DNA of 64,000 bases from Tupaia tana (GCA_026018925.1 JAKSZU010000016.1:29974877-30038876), one strand, 5' to 3'. Positions 21,197 to 32,592 are shown, numbered from the stretch's first letter. Numbers and translations are program-made. The notes: generated by a model from the sequence alone, not told the origin.

Positions 21197-23311
21197 AAGC
21201 AGGAATTTAGTACTGGACTTTGAATAATACTGTCCTCTTATACTGGAGGATCCTGGGATATTTTTCACCAGGTTTACAATAATATATTTGGGTTTCATAA
21301 AGCTGGATACTGGTTGGAATTTTCTGCTCAGATTTAAATCCAGCCCACTTTTAGATGTTATTTTTGGGGAATTGGGGAGTGGAAATCCCAAATGATATAA
21401 GTTCTTATGGACCTAGAAATAATGCAAGGTATCTCTGATCCTTTACCAGTTTCTGGAGGAATCCTCGCTTCTAACATTAATAAGTGGGCCAACAATAACT
21501 AAATATAAAGCTAGAACACACATGACCTGAGAGCAGCTAACATATGTATTTTCCTTATTCCTTTAATTCCAGTACTTATCACTTGATTTCATTGTAGGAC
21601 CCATCCTGAAGGTCATAAAGTAAGTCACATGTGATATAACTCCATTACTCTCTCTAGTAGCAAGAAGTTACAGTGTGTTTTGCATTAAATAGTTCTTTCA
21701 ATAAATGAAGTGACATCTAGTCTCCACCCTAACTCCAACATCACTGACTGGACCAGGAATAATAGCTGACCAGAGGTACCAAGTACAAAGATTAGGGTAG
21801 CCCGGTATGATAAATTGAATCATTCTAATCAGATTTTTATGTTTCATCCATGAGAACTCAGAATACAGAATCAACTTTAGGTCATGTGCACCATTCAGTG
21901 AGGTGGTGACTAGTGACAAAAAGTCAGTCATTCAAGAGATCATTGAAGAGGTTATTGGAAGGTAGATAGCAGTGATTTACTTTGGAAGGGAAAAAAAAGA
22001 AACAGGAAATCATGCTTTTTACTTGCAAAGAATTTACATATTTAACTGGAAGAAATAAAGTATCATAGAAATTACTCTGAAATGTGACTGATCCCAAGAT
22101 CAAGAGACAGGCAGGGTCTGGGAGTACTCATGTAGGACATCTTAAAAGGGTGAGGTGGGATCGGGTTGATTAATAGCCTTCCAGGATAAGGAGCTGCTTT
22201 CCTACACCCTCCTACAGGCGTAGTCTGAAAAAGTTTACCCTTGTATTTCTACACAATGCTACATGACAATCATTATTGTAGACTGCAGGAGAATTGTCAA
22301 GTAGAGAATATGTTTCTAATTCTTATTTAATATATCAGAAATGAAAGCAACTTCAGGAAATAATGAGGTTGTATCACATATTACCTGCTTCATGCCCCTT
22401 GGTACAAGAGGTCCTTGAAGAAAAGAAATGCCTGGAAGAAACCCTGAAGATCATTTATTTTAACTCTCTCTTTTTATAGAGGAAGGAATGAACTCAAGAA
22501 AATGAAATAATTTAGCCAAGGTCACATGAACATTTTGACAGCTCGATGTATAAGGCCATTCTGTAGCCCTGAGAAAGGTTTCATAGATGTGGAAAACGCA
22601 GCACATGGACTGGCAGCAGTGTGCTGCATTTGGACACATGTTGTTCTTGCAGATTGTGAGGTTATGTGTAAGAGCAAGTCTTGATATATATGTGCCTCTG
22701 CCATTGGTATATCTGGGGATCATCAAATTAATGGGTCACATCTGACAAAAGTAAAATGTTGGACTTTCAGAATAATGTTAAATAAATGTAGGAGTCAAGT
22801 TAGCGTGGTAAAAAATAGGGGCTCTCCCAACAGTGATTAAGGACCTTCGAGGTGCATGTGAAACGATATAACCAATTTCTCTGCTCACTAGGCCATAGGT
22901 AGCCTCCCCATAACTGAAAGGTTCTGTTCTATGTTTTTATCTACTTCTCAAAATGCTCCTAACATCAAAGTATGTCCCCGCCTTTTCACAGGAGTCCTCT
23001 ACAAAAACTATTTAGTCTTACTAACGTATGAGCAGATAACCTATTCCTCTTGGAGAGACGAGTCATTTAAAAGCCTTAAATAGATTCTGCTATAAAAACT
23101 GGAATTATGGCTTCAGGGTATATCTGAGTCTTTGATATTATTACTTGTGTAAGAATGCATTTTTCATAAAGTATCATAGAATGGAGTTGGTTTTCATTTA
23201 TCCCTGGAATAACGGAGAGTACATGAGTTACAGCTGATGTAATAACCACACCTGTATTAATGAGTGCATTGGACACTATAATATGTTGACGAGAATTTAA
23301 CCACCTGTTTG
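21197..23311. other. Mostly unassigned; one MIR/L2-like patch
   Basis: No SINE-A/B for 2 kb. The patch 22450-22560 (TTATAGAGGAAGGAATG, then TTTAGCCAAGGTCACATG) resembles the end of a MIR or L2 element and is probably ancient. No gene structure seen. Confidence 0.4.
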
Positions 23312-23324
23312 AAAACCTAATCAA

Positions 23325-23571
23325 GGGACCAGCAGTTAGCGTAATGGCTATGTCGCTGGACTCCCACGTAGTCGACCGTGGCTTGCGTCCCGGACACGGT
23401 GGCTTAAACTCACGCCGGGCGTGTGTCCGTGTATGCCCAAGATCCCAAGAGGAGAATGGAGAAGATATTGCGGCGTGGCCATCCCCCCTGGGGGGGTGAT
23501 TTCTCGCTTTCTGTCTCTCTGTCTCTCTCTGTCTGTCTGGCGAGCACACGCACCCTATAGCAAAAAACTCT

Positions 23572-23600
<29 letters not shown>
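23325..23600 (+). mobile_element. SINE-A copy, 13-bp TSD
   Basis: Head GGGACCAGCAGTTAGCG, CCCTATAGCAAAAAACTCTC, poly(A) of about 30. AAAACCTAATCAA at 23312-23324 and 23601-23613. Young-looking. Confidence 0.95.
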
Positions 23601-23607
<7 letters not shown>

Positions 23608-23624
23608 AATCAAAGCAAATGGGC

Positions 23625-24810
23625 AATAGGAATAAGGAAAAAGATAGAATAAAAGAGTTTAAAACTATATCAGCAAGTGTTCCTGGATGAGAATATCTGT
23701 TATTAAATGTAGGAAGAACTGATATTATTTCCCTTTATCTATATTCCTTTTTTTTTTTTTTTTTACTTTTCCACCTGATTTTTGTGTCTTGTATTTTCTA
23801 TTGCTGCTGTATTCATGAATAGAGTATCCTTTACCAATCCAGGACTGAGGAATAAATAAAGATATCAGTAAGACCAAGGGAAGATTTAGACAGATTGCAG
23901 AAATAGGATGAGTGGAGAAAATTTAATGGGGGTGGAGAAAATAAAGAGAAGGGAGAAAAAAAAAGAGAAGAAAGAGGAAAATAAAAAGAAGAGGAGTGAT
24001 CTCGTTGTGTCTGTGTGTGTTTGCTAAAGACAGAGAGAGAATATGCAATTGGTAATATTTTTCTTCTGTCACCCAATCTCCCAATTTAAGTCTTAGAAAT
24101 GGAGAAAAATCTTAATTATTAGAAACTGAGATTTGTAGAGAAGGTTGAAAATGTTCTCCAGAGACACTGACATTATTTTAAGTTATTCACTTTGGAACCA
24201 CTTTTAATTTAAATAATAACATCTTGAATTTGTAAGCTGAACAAAGATTCAGATTCAACTGAGGGATACTGGGATACTAATGTTTAACAATGAGTTTACA
24301 ATCATTTTATACCTCAAAAAAAATACTCATTATTTCTGTGACTCCAGAAGAGAAAGAACTGCCATTAGCTTTTGAGAAATGCCAAAAACTACAGTCAGGA
24401 TATATTTGTGTTTCATATTTATGCAATACATTTCACAGAGGTAATAAAATATTTTGCAGTATAAAACCTGAGCATTTTAAGTATTAAGTGTTAATAAAAA
24501 TGTTCTCCTATTGAACTATCTTATGTTTTCTAAGGTCCTTAAGTTTTAAAGGTCATTAATTAATTTGACAATGTTGTATTTACCTATCATTTATCTATTA
24601 TCGGACCTGTACATTTAAAGTGCTGGCGTAGAGCAGATTTCAATGCAGTCACTGTCCTTACTCTCAAGGAGTTTACTGTGGGGAGAAGCAGGTAATGTAA
24701 GTGTCTGCTATATACAAAACATGCTATACTGTGTAAGAAGTAAAATGGAATCAGAGACTCATATAATACTCTAATATCATCACTTTGAACTTCCCACTGG
24801 GAATAAAGAA
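23625..24810. other. Unassigned sequence
   Basis: A T-run at 23748-23764, a GA-rich stretch at 23930-24000, and a faint L2/MIR-like patch near 24640-24700. No gene evidence. Confidence 0.35.
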
Positions 24811-24821
24811 TATTGATTTTA

Positions 24822-25093
24822 GAGGCCAACATTTGGCATGGTGGTTATGGTGCTGGACTCCCACATGGACAACAGTAGATTGAGTCTAGGGCCTGGCAGT
24901 TTGGAACTCATGCTGGATGCATGTGTGCACAAGCCCAAAATCCCAGGAGGAGAACTGGAGAAGGGATTGTGGTATGGCCATCCCTCCATAGGTGATTTCT
25001 CACTTTCCCTCTCACTGTCTCTCTGTCTCTCTCCTCTCCAGTGAGCACATGTGCTCCATGGCAAAAATCTTAAAAAAAAAAAAAAAAAAAAAA
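24822..25093 (+). mobile_element. SINE-A copy
   Basis: Head GAGGCCAACATTTGGCATGG, AAGCCCAAAATCCCAGGAGG, a CT stretch and a poly(A) of about 23. TATTGATTTT at 24811 and 25095 is the TSD. Its changes in the head are shared with few other copies. Confidence 0.9.
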
Positions 25094-25330
25094 GTATTGA
25101 TTTTGGATTTTTCTTTGACAATGGTAATCATATGCCTGTTTAAGCATATTAATTAGCTAATCAATTTTCAGCTGACCTGTTTCTAATTCATTTCTTGTAG
25201 GTATAAGATACCGTACTTTTTATAGTTACAGCAGAATGTTGGTTGCCCCAATATCCATTCTTGTCAAATTTCATCAGAACAGAGGTTTATCTGATACACA
25301 ATTATGTACTGGCTGAAAACTCTATTTTCC

Positions 25331-25611
25331 TCTTAAAAAGAAAAAGAAAAGATTTTTTGCCATAAGGCATATAAGGCTTGCCAGAGAGAGGAAGAGAAAG
25401 AGAGAGGGAAACCAAGAAATCATCCTCTGGGGGGACAGCCATACTGCAATCTCTGCTCTTCATTCTCCTTGCAGGATTTTGCGCAAGTACAGACACACAA
25501 TTATCCAGTATGTTCTTCAAGCCTTCAGGTGCTAGACTCGAACCAGAGAGTCAGCGAGGATAGAGTTAGTAGGATCTAGCAGCGTAACTACCACACCACC
25601 TGCTCCCCCCA
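25331..25611 (-). mobile_element. SINE-A copy (minus)
   Basis: TTTTTTGCCATAAGGCAT tail to the head complement CACCTGCTCCCCCC. It has an insert near the B box (GAGAGTCAGCGAGGATAGAG). Confidence 0.82.
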
Positions 25612-25704
25612 AGACTGTATTTTTTTATTTGGCAACACGCGTCCATTGACCAAATTCTAAGCAAACAGATGACTACTTGTCTTGCCATGAAAACAATCAG
25701 GTGT

Positions 25705-25996
25705 TGGGACCAGCAGCTGGTGTTATGGCTATGTCGCTAAACTCCCATATAGTCTACCATGATTTGAATCCCGGACCCAGTGGCTTAGATTCATGCCGGG
25801 CGCTTGTGTGTGTATGAGCTTGTGTATGCCCAAGATCCCAAGGGGAGAATGGAGGAGAAGGGATTGCAGTGTGGCCATCCCCGAGGGGTGGGGGGTGATT
25901 TCTCACTTTGTATCTCTTTGTCTCTCTCTGTCTTTCTGACGGGCGCACATGCCCTATAGCAAAAACCTCTCCAAAAAAAAAAAAAAAAAAAAAAAA
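25705..25996 (+). mobile_element. SINE-A copy
   Basis: Head GGGACCAGCAGCTGGTG, CCCTATAGCAAAAACCTCTCC, poly(A) of about 25. AATCAGGTGT lies on both sides (25695 and 25997). The body has a small GTGTATGAGCTT expansion. Confidence 0.93.
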
Positions 25997-26009
25997 AATC
26001 AGGTGTGTG

Positions 26010-26232
26010 CTGGGCTACATCTCTGTCTTCACTACTAGCTAGAGATGTCTGAGACTGAAGGCGCTGTTTTAATCTGAGATTAAAGCCATGTAGGCAAGAT
26101 AGTAGAGCTGATCCTTTAATCCCAGAGCCTTTACCTTAAGTGGTAGAAAAATAAACTTCTGTCTTGACCAGTCTACTTTGTTTTGGTATGCCTTTGTTAC
26201 AACAATTTAGCTTGTACCCTAGCTAATACGAC
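26010..26232 (+). repeat. Possible MaLR/MLT1-type LTR 3' end
   Basis: GTGGTAGAAAAATAAACTTC (AATAAA signal) followed by CAATTTAGCTTGTACCCTAG and CTAATAC resembles the end of a MaLR LTR. Only the last part is visible and the start is lost. Confidence 0.35.
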
Positions 26233-26540
26233 AACTGCCTTGTAATAGCCACAGAGACTGATTTCCTTTTATTGAACAGCCTTTTAAATATTTTACAACA
26301 GCTATAAAGACCTCCTATTTATTTAAAGTGTTTAACCAGCACTTATTGGGTGCCCTCTAATGCAGGGCAGCACGCTAGGAACTGAGTATGGAGTGAGGAG
26401 AAACCTGGTTTCTGCCTTACAAGGCACAGAGCCTTTAGAATGTGTGAGCATGCCTGGAGGGCAAGGTTTATGTGGCAGGAATTTGGGTTCGATCATGTGT
26501 TTGGGGAGGCAGAAGCAGCCATGTAAGTGAAAAGTTTCAA
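26233..26540. other. Unassigned; L2-like patch
   Basis: CAGCACTTATTGGGTGCCCTC at about 26338 and the following 90 bases resemble a common ancient mammalian repeat (L2-like). The rest is unassigned. Confidence 0.35.
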
Positions 26541-26555
26541 TTCACTATAAATATG

Positions 26556-26940
26556 AAGGATCTTGAGAAAGTTAATGGAAAATGTATTGTGAAAAAAACT
26601 ATATGTATGAGTTGCAAGATACTTTGCACCAAAATAAATTTATACTTTAATTCAATTTTTCTCTCTTTCTTTTTTTTAATTGAGATTTTTGTTATAGGGC
26701 ACGTGTGTTCGCTGGAGAGACAGAGAGACAGAAAGTGAGAAATCACCCCCAGGGGGATGGCCACGCCCCATTCTTTTCTTTACCATTCACCTCTGGGATC
26801 TTGGGCACACACATGAACCCATTGTGAATTTAAGCTGCTGGGTCCAGGACTTGAACTGTGATCGACTTCATGGGAGTCCAGCAATATACCATTATGCCAT
26901 CTGCTGGTCCCTTAATTCCATTTTTCTGTGAACTTTTTGA
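26556..26940. mobile_element. Mariner-type MITE (family M2) split by a SINE
   Basis: Left arm TGAAGGATCTTGAGAAAGTT near 26556. The right arm at 26912-26938 ends CTGTGAACTTTTTGAAGACC, roughly complementary to the left. Middle text (ACTTTAATTCAATTTTTCT) matches other M2 copies. Interrupted by the SINE at 26663-26911. Confidence 0.65.
26663..26911 (-). mobile_element. SINE-A copy (minus) inside a MITE
   Basis: TTGTTATAGGGCACGTGTG tail; head complement CCATCTGCTGGTCCC at 26911. TTAATTCAATTTTTCT (26647-26662) and TTAATTCCATTTTTCT (26912-26927) are the TSD. Confidence 0.92.
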
Positions 26941-27074
26941 AGACCACTCTTGTTTCAGACAAAACTGATGTGTACACTTAAAAGTTGTAATATTAGCACT
27001 TTCTGGCAGAAACGTGCTATGTTGTGTATGATGATAAGAGAATCATTCATAAATGATATAGAGTTTAAAAATGA

Positions 27075-27272
27075 GGGGCCGGCAGGTGGTGTGGTGGTTA
27101 AAGGTGCTGGATTCCCACAAGGCTGATCGCGGTTTGAGTTCTGGACATGGTGGCTTGCTTTCTCACTTTCCATTTCTCTCTCTCTCTGTCTCTCTCTGGT
27201 CAAATTTTAAAATAATAATAATAATAACAAATGGAATTAAACAAATAAATATATTTTTAAAAAATTATGGAA
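27075..27272 (+). mobile_element. SINE-B copy
   Basis: Head GGGGCCGGCAGGTGGTGTGG, GGTGGCTTGCTTTCTCACTT, end GGTCAAATTTTAAAATAAT and an (AAT)n tail. Followed immediately by another SINE. Confidence 0.9.
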
Positions 27273-27275
27273 ATA

Positions 27276-27525
27276 GGGGCCATAAGTAGCACTCCCACAA
27301 GACTGACCAAGGTTCAAATCCCATTTTCTACAGCTTGAAACTCATGCTGGACATCTGCATGTGCATGCCCAAAATCCCAGGAAGAAATGGAGGAGAAGGG
27401 CTTGAAGGGCATGTAGTGTGGCCTTCTCGCTGGGGGTGGGGAGGATTTCTCTCTTTCTCTTTCTCTGTCTCTTTGGAAGACACATGTGCTGTAAAACAAA
27501 AATTTCTCTCCCAAGTAAAGAAAAT
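27276..27525 (+). mobile_element. SINE-A copy with shortened head
   Basis: GGGGCCATAAGTAGCACTCCC skips most of the A-box region; the rest (GGTTCAAATCCC, CATGCCCAAAATCCCAGG) is present. AATTATGGAAATA/AATAATGGAAACA flank it. The missing A box would have disabled Pol III transcription. Confidence 0.82.
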
Positions 27526-27780
27526 AATGGAAACACAGTGAGCTCAAATACAGAATTTTTAAAGTATAAGAAAAATTGAGGAATGATTCATCAATAGACC
27601 AAATTTTTGGCAACAGCAGAGTGGATTCTTCCTCACTATAGACATACAGTCATGATGAGTAAATTATGTCCATATGATTAAAATATGTAGCCCAGAAATA
27701 AGCAAAGTTAAAGATAAAAAATAGGGAAATCAAATACAGTGTAATAAGCTTAAATTGCAACAGGATTCTATGGTATATAG

Positions 27781-28149
27781 CAGGGGTCCCTAATCCCTGG
27801 ATGCAGATGTATCAGTCTGTGGCCTCTTGCCCCTCCCCACAATCAGCCGCACAGTGCAGGTGGGGACTGGGGAGGGGGGCAGTGGTATTTGCAGGTGCAC
27901 TGCTGGAATTGCTGCCTGGTTGGGCTCTGCCTATCAGATCAGTGGCAGTACTGGATTCTTAAGGAATGCAAACCCTATTGCTTGTGCATCATATATTGCA
28001 AAGTGATAGTGGAAATATTGTGCACAGTGGATGCAGTGCACTTGGGTAATCCTGGGCCAACTACCCTCCACCCACTCCATCCTCCAGTCTGTAGAAGAAT
28101 TCTTTTCCACAAGTCTGGTCCCTGGTGCTGGGAAGGTTGGGGACCACTA
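27781..28149. mobile_element. hAT-Charlie MITE, MER1-like
   Basis: Starts CAGGGGTCCCTAATCCCTGG and ends GGTTGGGGACCACTA, imperfect terminal inverted repeats. It is flanked by a perfect 8-bp duplication GTATATAG at 27773-27780 and 28150-28157, as expected for hAT. Length of 369 bp and internal marks (CTATCAGATCAGTGGCAG, AACCCTATTG) fit the MER1 group from memory. Non-coding. Confidence 0.9.
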
Positions 28150-28157
28150 GTATATAG

Positions 28158-28776
28158 GATTTAAATATTAGTTGAAGGGGTTGGTGGCTGAGGTATTAAC
28201 ACAAAGCCCATAAGGTCTTAGGAGATAAAGAGCTATAACTTAGCACTTCATAAAACCCCAGACATCTGCGAGCTAGACAGCATTTCTTAGTTAAGAGAAT
28301 CAATAACAATGCTTTACCCTGGAATTTGCACAAAAAATAAAATTACTAAATATTTTTATAAATTGGTTTAATGTGAATTGAAACCCTAAGTTTATTCCAT
28401 AATGAAGTATGGAAGGCACAATTATAATATTCTCACAATATTTATGTTGGCATGGAAATCCCATACAACAAGTTTGAAACAATGTTATGAGTAAAGACCC
28501 CTCGAGAACAAACCAAAACCATACTGAAGAGATACATTAATAACCTAGAGCATGTGGAACTTCCCAAGAAAGAAAATAATAATCTAAATTGAAGGTAAGC
28601 TTATAATAAAATTACAGTAATTCTGTAAAGTATCTGCCAGGAAGGAGAGTGAGCAGACATTATAAATGAGATTTTTCACCCAAAGATGAAGCAATAATAG
28701 AATTCATATCCAAAAGAGAATTCTTAAAACGTTTATATTTAGTAGAGAGCTCTAAAACAGGACAGAAACCTCAATG
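28158..28776. other. Unassigned AT-rich sequence
   Basis: May be old L1 by composition but no diagnostic segment was recognised. No gene. Confidence 0.3.
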
Positions 28777-28778
28777 AG

Positions 28779-29030
28779 GGATGAGCAGATGGTATAATGG
28801 TTAAATTGCCAGACTTCCACATAGCTGACCACAATCTGAGACCCAGACTCAGAAACTTAAAATACACTGGGCATGTGTGCATGCATCCCCAAGATCCTAA
28901 GAAGAGAATGGAGGAGAAGGGATTGCAGCTTGGCCATCCCGCAGGGGGTGGTTTTTCTCTCTCTCTCTCTGTCTCTGTTTGTCTCTCTGGCGAGTACACA
29001 TGCCCTATAGCAAAAAAATCTGTCTAAAAA
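28779..29030 (+). mobile_element. SINE-A copy
   Basis: Head GGGATGAGCAGATGGTATAATGG, CATCCCGCAGGGGG, CCCTATAGCAAAAAAATC. GAAACCTCAATGA (28766) and GAAACCACAATGA (29031) form the TSD. Confidence 0.88.
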
Positions 29031-29381
29031 GGAAACCACAATGAAAGAATGAAAATTAAAGTCATATGTTAAAAATAACCTAAATGAGTTTTGAGAAATG
29101 CTAAGTTGTCATTGAAGTTTTAAAATGAATGGATTATTTAAAAATCAGATACAAATAACTGAAGAAAAAGTTGGGGAGTTTGCAGAACGATACAAGCCAA
29201 ACAATGAGAATATGCATGAAAATATCAAGCCATGAGAAACAGAAATGTGGTTAATAAAAAGGGAGAGTAAAATAAGAAGGCTAGGTATGTGCTTATTGGT
29301 ACATTCATCCAACATCATGCTGAAAGTCTCAGATAATTAGAGAAAAAAGTAAAAGACTGAAGGATTTTAAAACAGGAGTCT

Positions 29382-29650
29382 AGAGCCAACCTGTGACCTT
29401 GCAGTTATGGGAATTGGATTCCACACGACTGCACAGTTTAAATCCTGGACTCGGAGGCTTGAAAATCAGGTCTAGAGCATGTTCATGTATTCCCAAAATC
29501 CCCAAAGAAAGGAGAAATGAAGAAAGGATTGCAGTGTGACCATTCCCCATGGAGAGCGGGGTGCTTTCTCTCTCTTTTCTTCTTCTTTCTTTCTCTCTGT
29601 CTCTCTCTGGTGATTGTAAACAACCTCTGCAAATATTAAAAAATAATAAT
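29382..29650 (+). mobile_element. SINE-A-related copy, diverged
   Basis: Head AGAGCCAACCTGTGACCTTG resembles SINE-C, but GGCTTGAAAATCAGG, TTCCCAAAATCCCC and GTGACCATTCCCCATGG follow SINE-A. Tail AAAAAATAATAATA. Confidence 0.7.
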
Positions 29651-29734
29651 ATAAAGTATGAGTGTAAACTATTATTCACGAGGATTGTCTCAAAAGAAAA
29701 TTTGAAAAAATATGTTTGAAATATAGAAGATGTC

Positions 29735-30051
29735 ACAAAGGTTCAGCAAGCTCACTGGGTAAAGATCAGCCCATGCAAATTAGTAGTGTTCTAATATATC
29801 AGCACAAACAATTTGAAAAATGAAATGTAAGAAATCACCTTCTCAATTACAACAAAACCCATAAAGTGTAAATCTTACCTAAATAATCCAGATGTTTATT
29901 AAGAAAACAAAATATTATGTTCAAGGATAGAAAGATTATGTAACATAAATACGATGATTCTTTCGAAATTTATAAATATGATGCAATACCTATTACTACT
30001 AAATAGCTTTGCATTTCTCAAACTTGAAAAAGTTATTTTAAAATGAATGTC
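29735..30051 (+). repeat. Old L1, mid ORF2 (plus)
   Basis: Text such as TGTTCTAATATATCAGCAC, then AACAATTTGAAAAATGAAATG and TTATGTTCAAGGATAGAAAG resembles old L1 ORF2. Continues after the SINE/L1 nest at about 31291. Confidence 0.6.
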
Positions 30052-30133
30052 AGAGGCTTGCAAATGGCCTAGTGGTTATGTTGCTGGACTCCCACATGGC
30101 CAACCATGGTTCAAGTCACTGACCCAGTGACTT
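30052..30133 (+). mobile_element. SINE-A copy, 5' half, split by an L1
   Basis: GGCTTGCAAATGGCCTAGTGG head, B box GGTTCAAGTCACTG, stops at CCCAGTGACTT. The other half lies at 31141-31290. Confidence 0.9.
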
Positions 30134-30150
30134 AAAAATCATGCCAGGCT

Positions 30151-30837
30151 AGAATACATAAGGAACTAAAGAAGCTGTTTGGAAAAAAGATGATGAACCC
30201 AATTAAAAGATGGGAGAGGGAGTTGAAAAGAACACTCACTAAAGATGATATATGATTAGCCAGAAGGCATATGAAAAAATGCTCAACATCCCTCACAGTA
30301 AGGGAAATGCAGATCAAAACAACAATGAGATATCACCTAACCCCAGTCAGAATGGCGAAGATTAAAAAAACAAAGAATGATAAGTGTTGGCGGGGGTGTG
30401 GTGAAAGGGGAACTCTCTTACACTGCTGGTGGGAATGTAAATTAGTCCAACCACTGTGGAGAACAATTTGGAGATTCCTCAAAAATCTACAAATGGAACT
30501 GCCATATCATCCAGCAATCCCATTTCTTGGCATCTACCCTAAGGACAGAAGGATTTCTCATTGGAAAAGTGCTTGCACATCAATGTTTATTGTGGCACTT
30601 TTCACGATTGCTAAGACATGGAACCAACCCAAATGCCCCTGCATGGCTGAATGGATTGAAAAACGGTGGCACATATACTCTATGGAATACTATTCAGCCA
30701 TTAAGAACAACAAAACCCTAGTTTTTGACATAAAGTGGAAGAATATGGAAGATTTACTGCTGAGTGAAGCAAGCCAGGCTATGAAGGAGAGACACTGTAT
30801 GTCCCCACTTAACATATACCAAATGTCCACACTATAA
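30151..30837 (+). pseudogene. L1 ORF2 C-terminal part inserted in a SINE
   Basis: C-terminal 229 or so codons of the L1 ORF2 protein. The frame is open from 30271 to the natural stop (30837), with one in-frame stop just upstream (TGA at 30252-30254). The Cys-rich motif C-x3-C-x7-H-x4-C is intact. Endonuclease and RT domains are missing through 5' truncation, so it is inactive. AAAAATCATGCCAGGCT at 30134-30150 and 31124-31140 is the TSD. Few lesions, so young compared with neighbouring fragments. Confidence 0.96.
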
Positions 30838-31123
30838 CTGAAACTGACTGCTAAAGGATGTACAAACACAAGAGGTGGATGTGAATGCCAGATGTGGTGT
30901 GTGTGGAGGAGTGGGACCTGGGGAAGAACATTTGGAGGAGGAATACGAAGACAGCATTGTTGAGACAGGGAGGTAGTGTTGTTATATTTTGATCAACTTG
31001 ACTGGGGAGAAATGTTCATATATTAAAATGATCACCTTGTAAGCTAAATAATGTGATTGAATGTATTAAAAAATGTAAATAAAAAAAATAAAAATAAAAA
31101 TAAATAAATAAAGTAAAAAAAAA
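30838..31123 (+). mobile_element. L1 3' UTR, type I, with poly(A)
   Basis: Same 3' UTR type as the minus-strand L1 at 19757-20038 and the short end at 48777. Ends in a long A-rich tail with AAAT/AAATAAAT units before the TSD. Confidence 0.92.
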
Positions 31124-31140
31124 AAAAATCATGCCAGGCT

Positions 31141-31290
31141 CATGAGTGTGCATGCCCAAGATCCCAAGAGGATAATGGAGAAGAAGGGATTGCAGTATGG
31201 CCACCCCCCTCGAGGGTTGCTTTCTTACTTACTCTGTCTGTCTCTGGTGAGCATACATACCATATAGCAAATTTAAAAAAATAAAATAAA
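31141..31290 (+). mobile_element. SINE-A copy, 3' half, after the L1
   Basis: Begins CATGAGTGTGCATGCCCAAG, then CACCCCCCTCGAGGG, ACCATATAGCAAATTT and an A-rich tail. It is the exact continuation of 30052-30150. Confidence 0.9.
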
Positions 31291-31377
31291 AATGGTGTTT
31301 CCCCAGTTTGGTATGCCAAAGATCAATAGATGAATGGAATAGAATAATGAGTTTAGAAACAGGTCCAAACATACCAA
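31291..31377 (+). repeat. Old L1, ORF2 continued (plus)
   Basis: GATCAATAGATGAATGGAAT with AGAATAATGAGTTTAGAAAC matches the ORF2 segment expected downstream of the fragment ending at 30051. A MITE follows. Confidence 0.6.
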
Positions 31378-31519
31378 GGGATTTCAAATATTCACAAAAA
31401 TGTGGAATTAGGTCCAGAGTTTATTGTAGTGCAAAGAAAGACAAAAACAAAACACAAACGTTTGAAATTCATGCATAACTTCTTCATAACTTTCCATGAA
31501 CTTTTTGAAGACCCTGCAT
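31378..31519. mobile_element. Mariner-type MITE (family M2)
   Basis: Left end AGGGATTTCAAATATTCAC, right end CCATGAACTTTTTGAAGACC followed by CTGCATATA: imperfect terminal inverted repeats. About 140 bp like the copy at 42885. No coding capacity. Confidence 0.7.
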
Positions 31520-32200
31520 ATACAGTACTTTGATTGCACTGGACAGTTTTGATTGCACCAGACATCAATCTTGTTTGCCTTCTCAGACTCCCTTGACCTT
31601 TCTCTTCTTTTTGTTTGGCTTGCTGGCACCCTCCCCTACCAGTTTGCTTGTTTTGAACTGAGATAATAAAGCTTACTAAAGATGCAAGATGACTTTCTGA
31701 GAAGTTGCTGAGTGATTGCAAACATGAGCCAAATATTTAGAGGGAGTTAGTATCTTGTGATAGGAACGATAACCAATAGACCACAAGGAGAAAGGGCAGT
31801 TATACTGTCTCTTCTCTCCTACAGATAAGTTTAAAGTGCTTCATATTCAGTCTCACCAGAGAAATTGGAGGCAGTTGTTTCTCTTTGCATTTCATTAAGG
31901 AAGCAGCATTAGCTGGAATGACAATATACTACATGGCTTGCTTCCCACCTTTCTTATCTCATTATCATTTTTCCCCCTTCTCCTAACTGCCTTGGCATGC
32001 AATCTACAAATAAAATGTTAACCCCAAAATCTTGGCCCAGGTTTTATTTTCTAGAGAGGTTGGATGAAGAAGTTGAATATGGTGTTACAACAGAGCAATT
32101 TATGAAAAAAAATCAGTCTTAACTGTGGTGTTGGAGAAAAACAGGTCCTTATTTCATATTAGGAAGAAACCAAACATATATATTCACACACATATAAATA
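31520..32200. other. Unassigned sequence
   Basis: Includes AATAAA (31664) and CTCACCAGAGAAATTGGAGG. No repeat family or gene recognised. A frame at 31392-31721 (minus) has no visible domain and crosses a MITE end. Confidence 0.35.
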
Positions 32201-32202
32201 TA

Positions 32203-32592
32203 GTGGGGTCTACAAAAAGTTCACAAAAAATGTGTGTTATAAAAAATTATACATGATTGAACCAGCAGCTGGTGGAATGGTTGCATTGTTGGACTCACAC
32301 TTAGTCGACTGTTGTTTGAGTCCCAGACCCAGTAGCTTAAAACTCACACTGGGCACGTGTGAGTGTGTGCCCAAGATCCTGAGAGAAGAATGGAGGAGAT
32401 GGGATTGTGGCGTGGCCATCCCCCTGAGGGGAGATATCTCACTCTTTCTCTCTCTCTGTCTCTCTGATTAGTGCTATGCTCTACAGCAAAACTCCCTAAA
32501 AAAAAAAATTATGCATGAATGTCAAAAAAAATTTTGCAACAAAATATATCATAATTTAATTCTATTTTCCCTGAATTTTTGAAGTTTCCTTC
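32203..32592. mobile_element. Mariner-type MITE (M2) split by a SINE
   Basis: TA then GTGGGGTCTACAAAAAGTTC on the left; CCTGAATTTTTGAAGTTTCC then TTC and TA on the right. Inner text (ATATATCATAATTTAATTC) matches other M2 copies. The SINE at 32258-32507 interrupts it. Confidence 0.72.
32258..32507 (+). mobile_element. SINE-A copy inside a MITE
   Basis: Head GAACCAGCAGCTGGTGGAATGG, CCATCCCCCTGAGGGG, CTCTACAGCAAAACTCCC. Near-match AATTATACATGATT/AATTATGCATGAAT on the two sides is the TSD. Confidence 0.88.

Noticed and set aside
23076..23549. 157-codon minus frame
   Set aside because: About half is antisense SINE-A; the rest has no recognisable domain or gene context.
30271..30837. Cellular gene suggested by a 188-codon frame
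   Set aside because: It is the C-terminal part of L1 ORF2, with the Cys-rich motif, L1 3' UTR, poly(A) and TSD.
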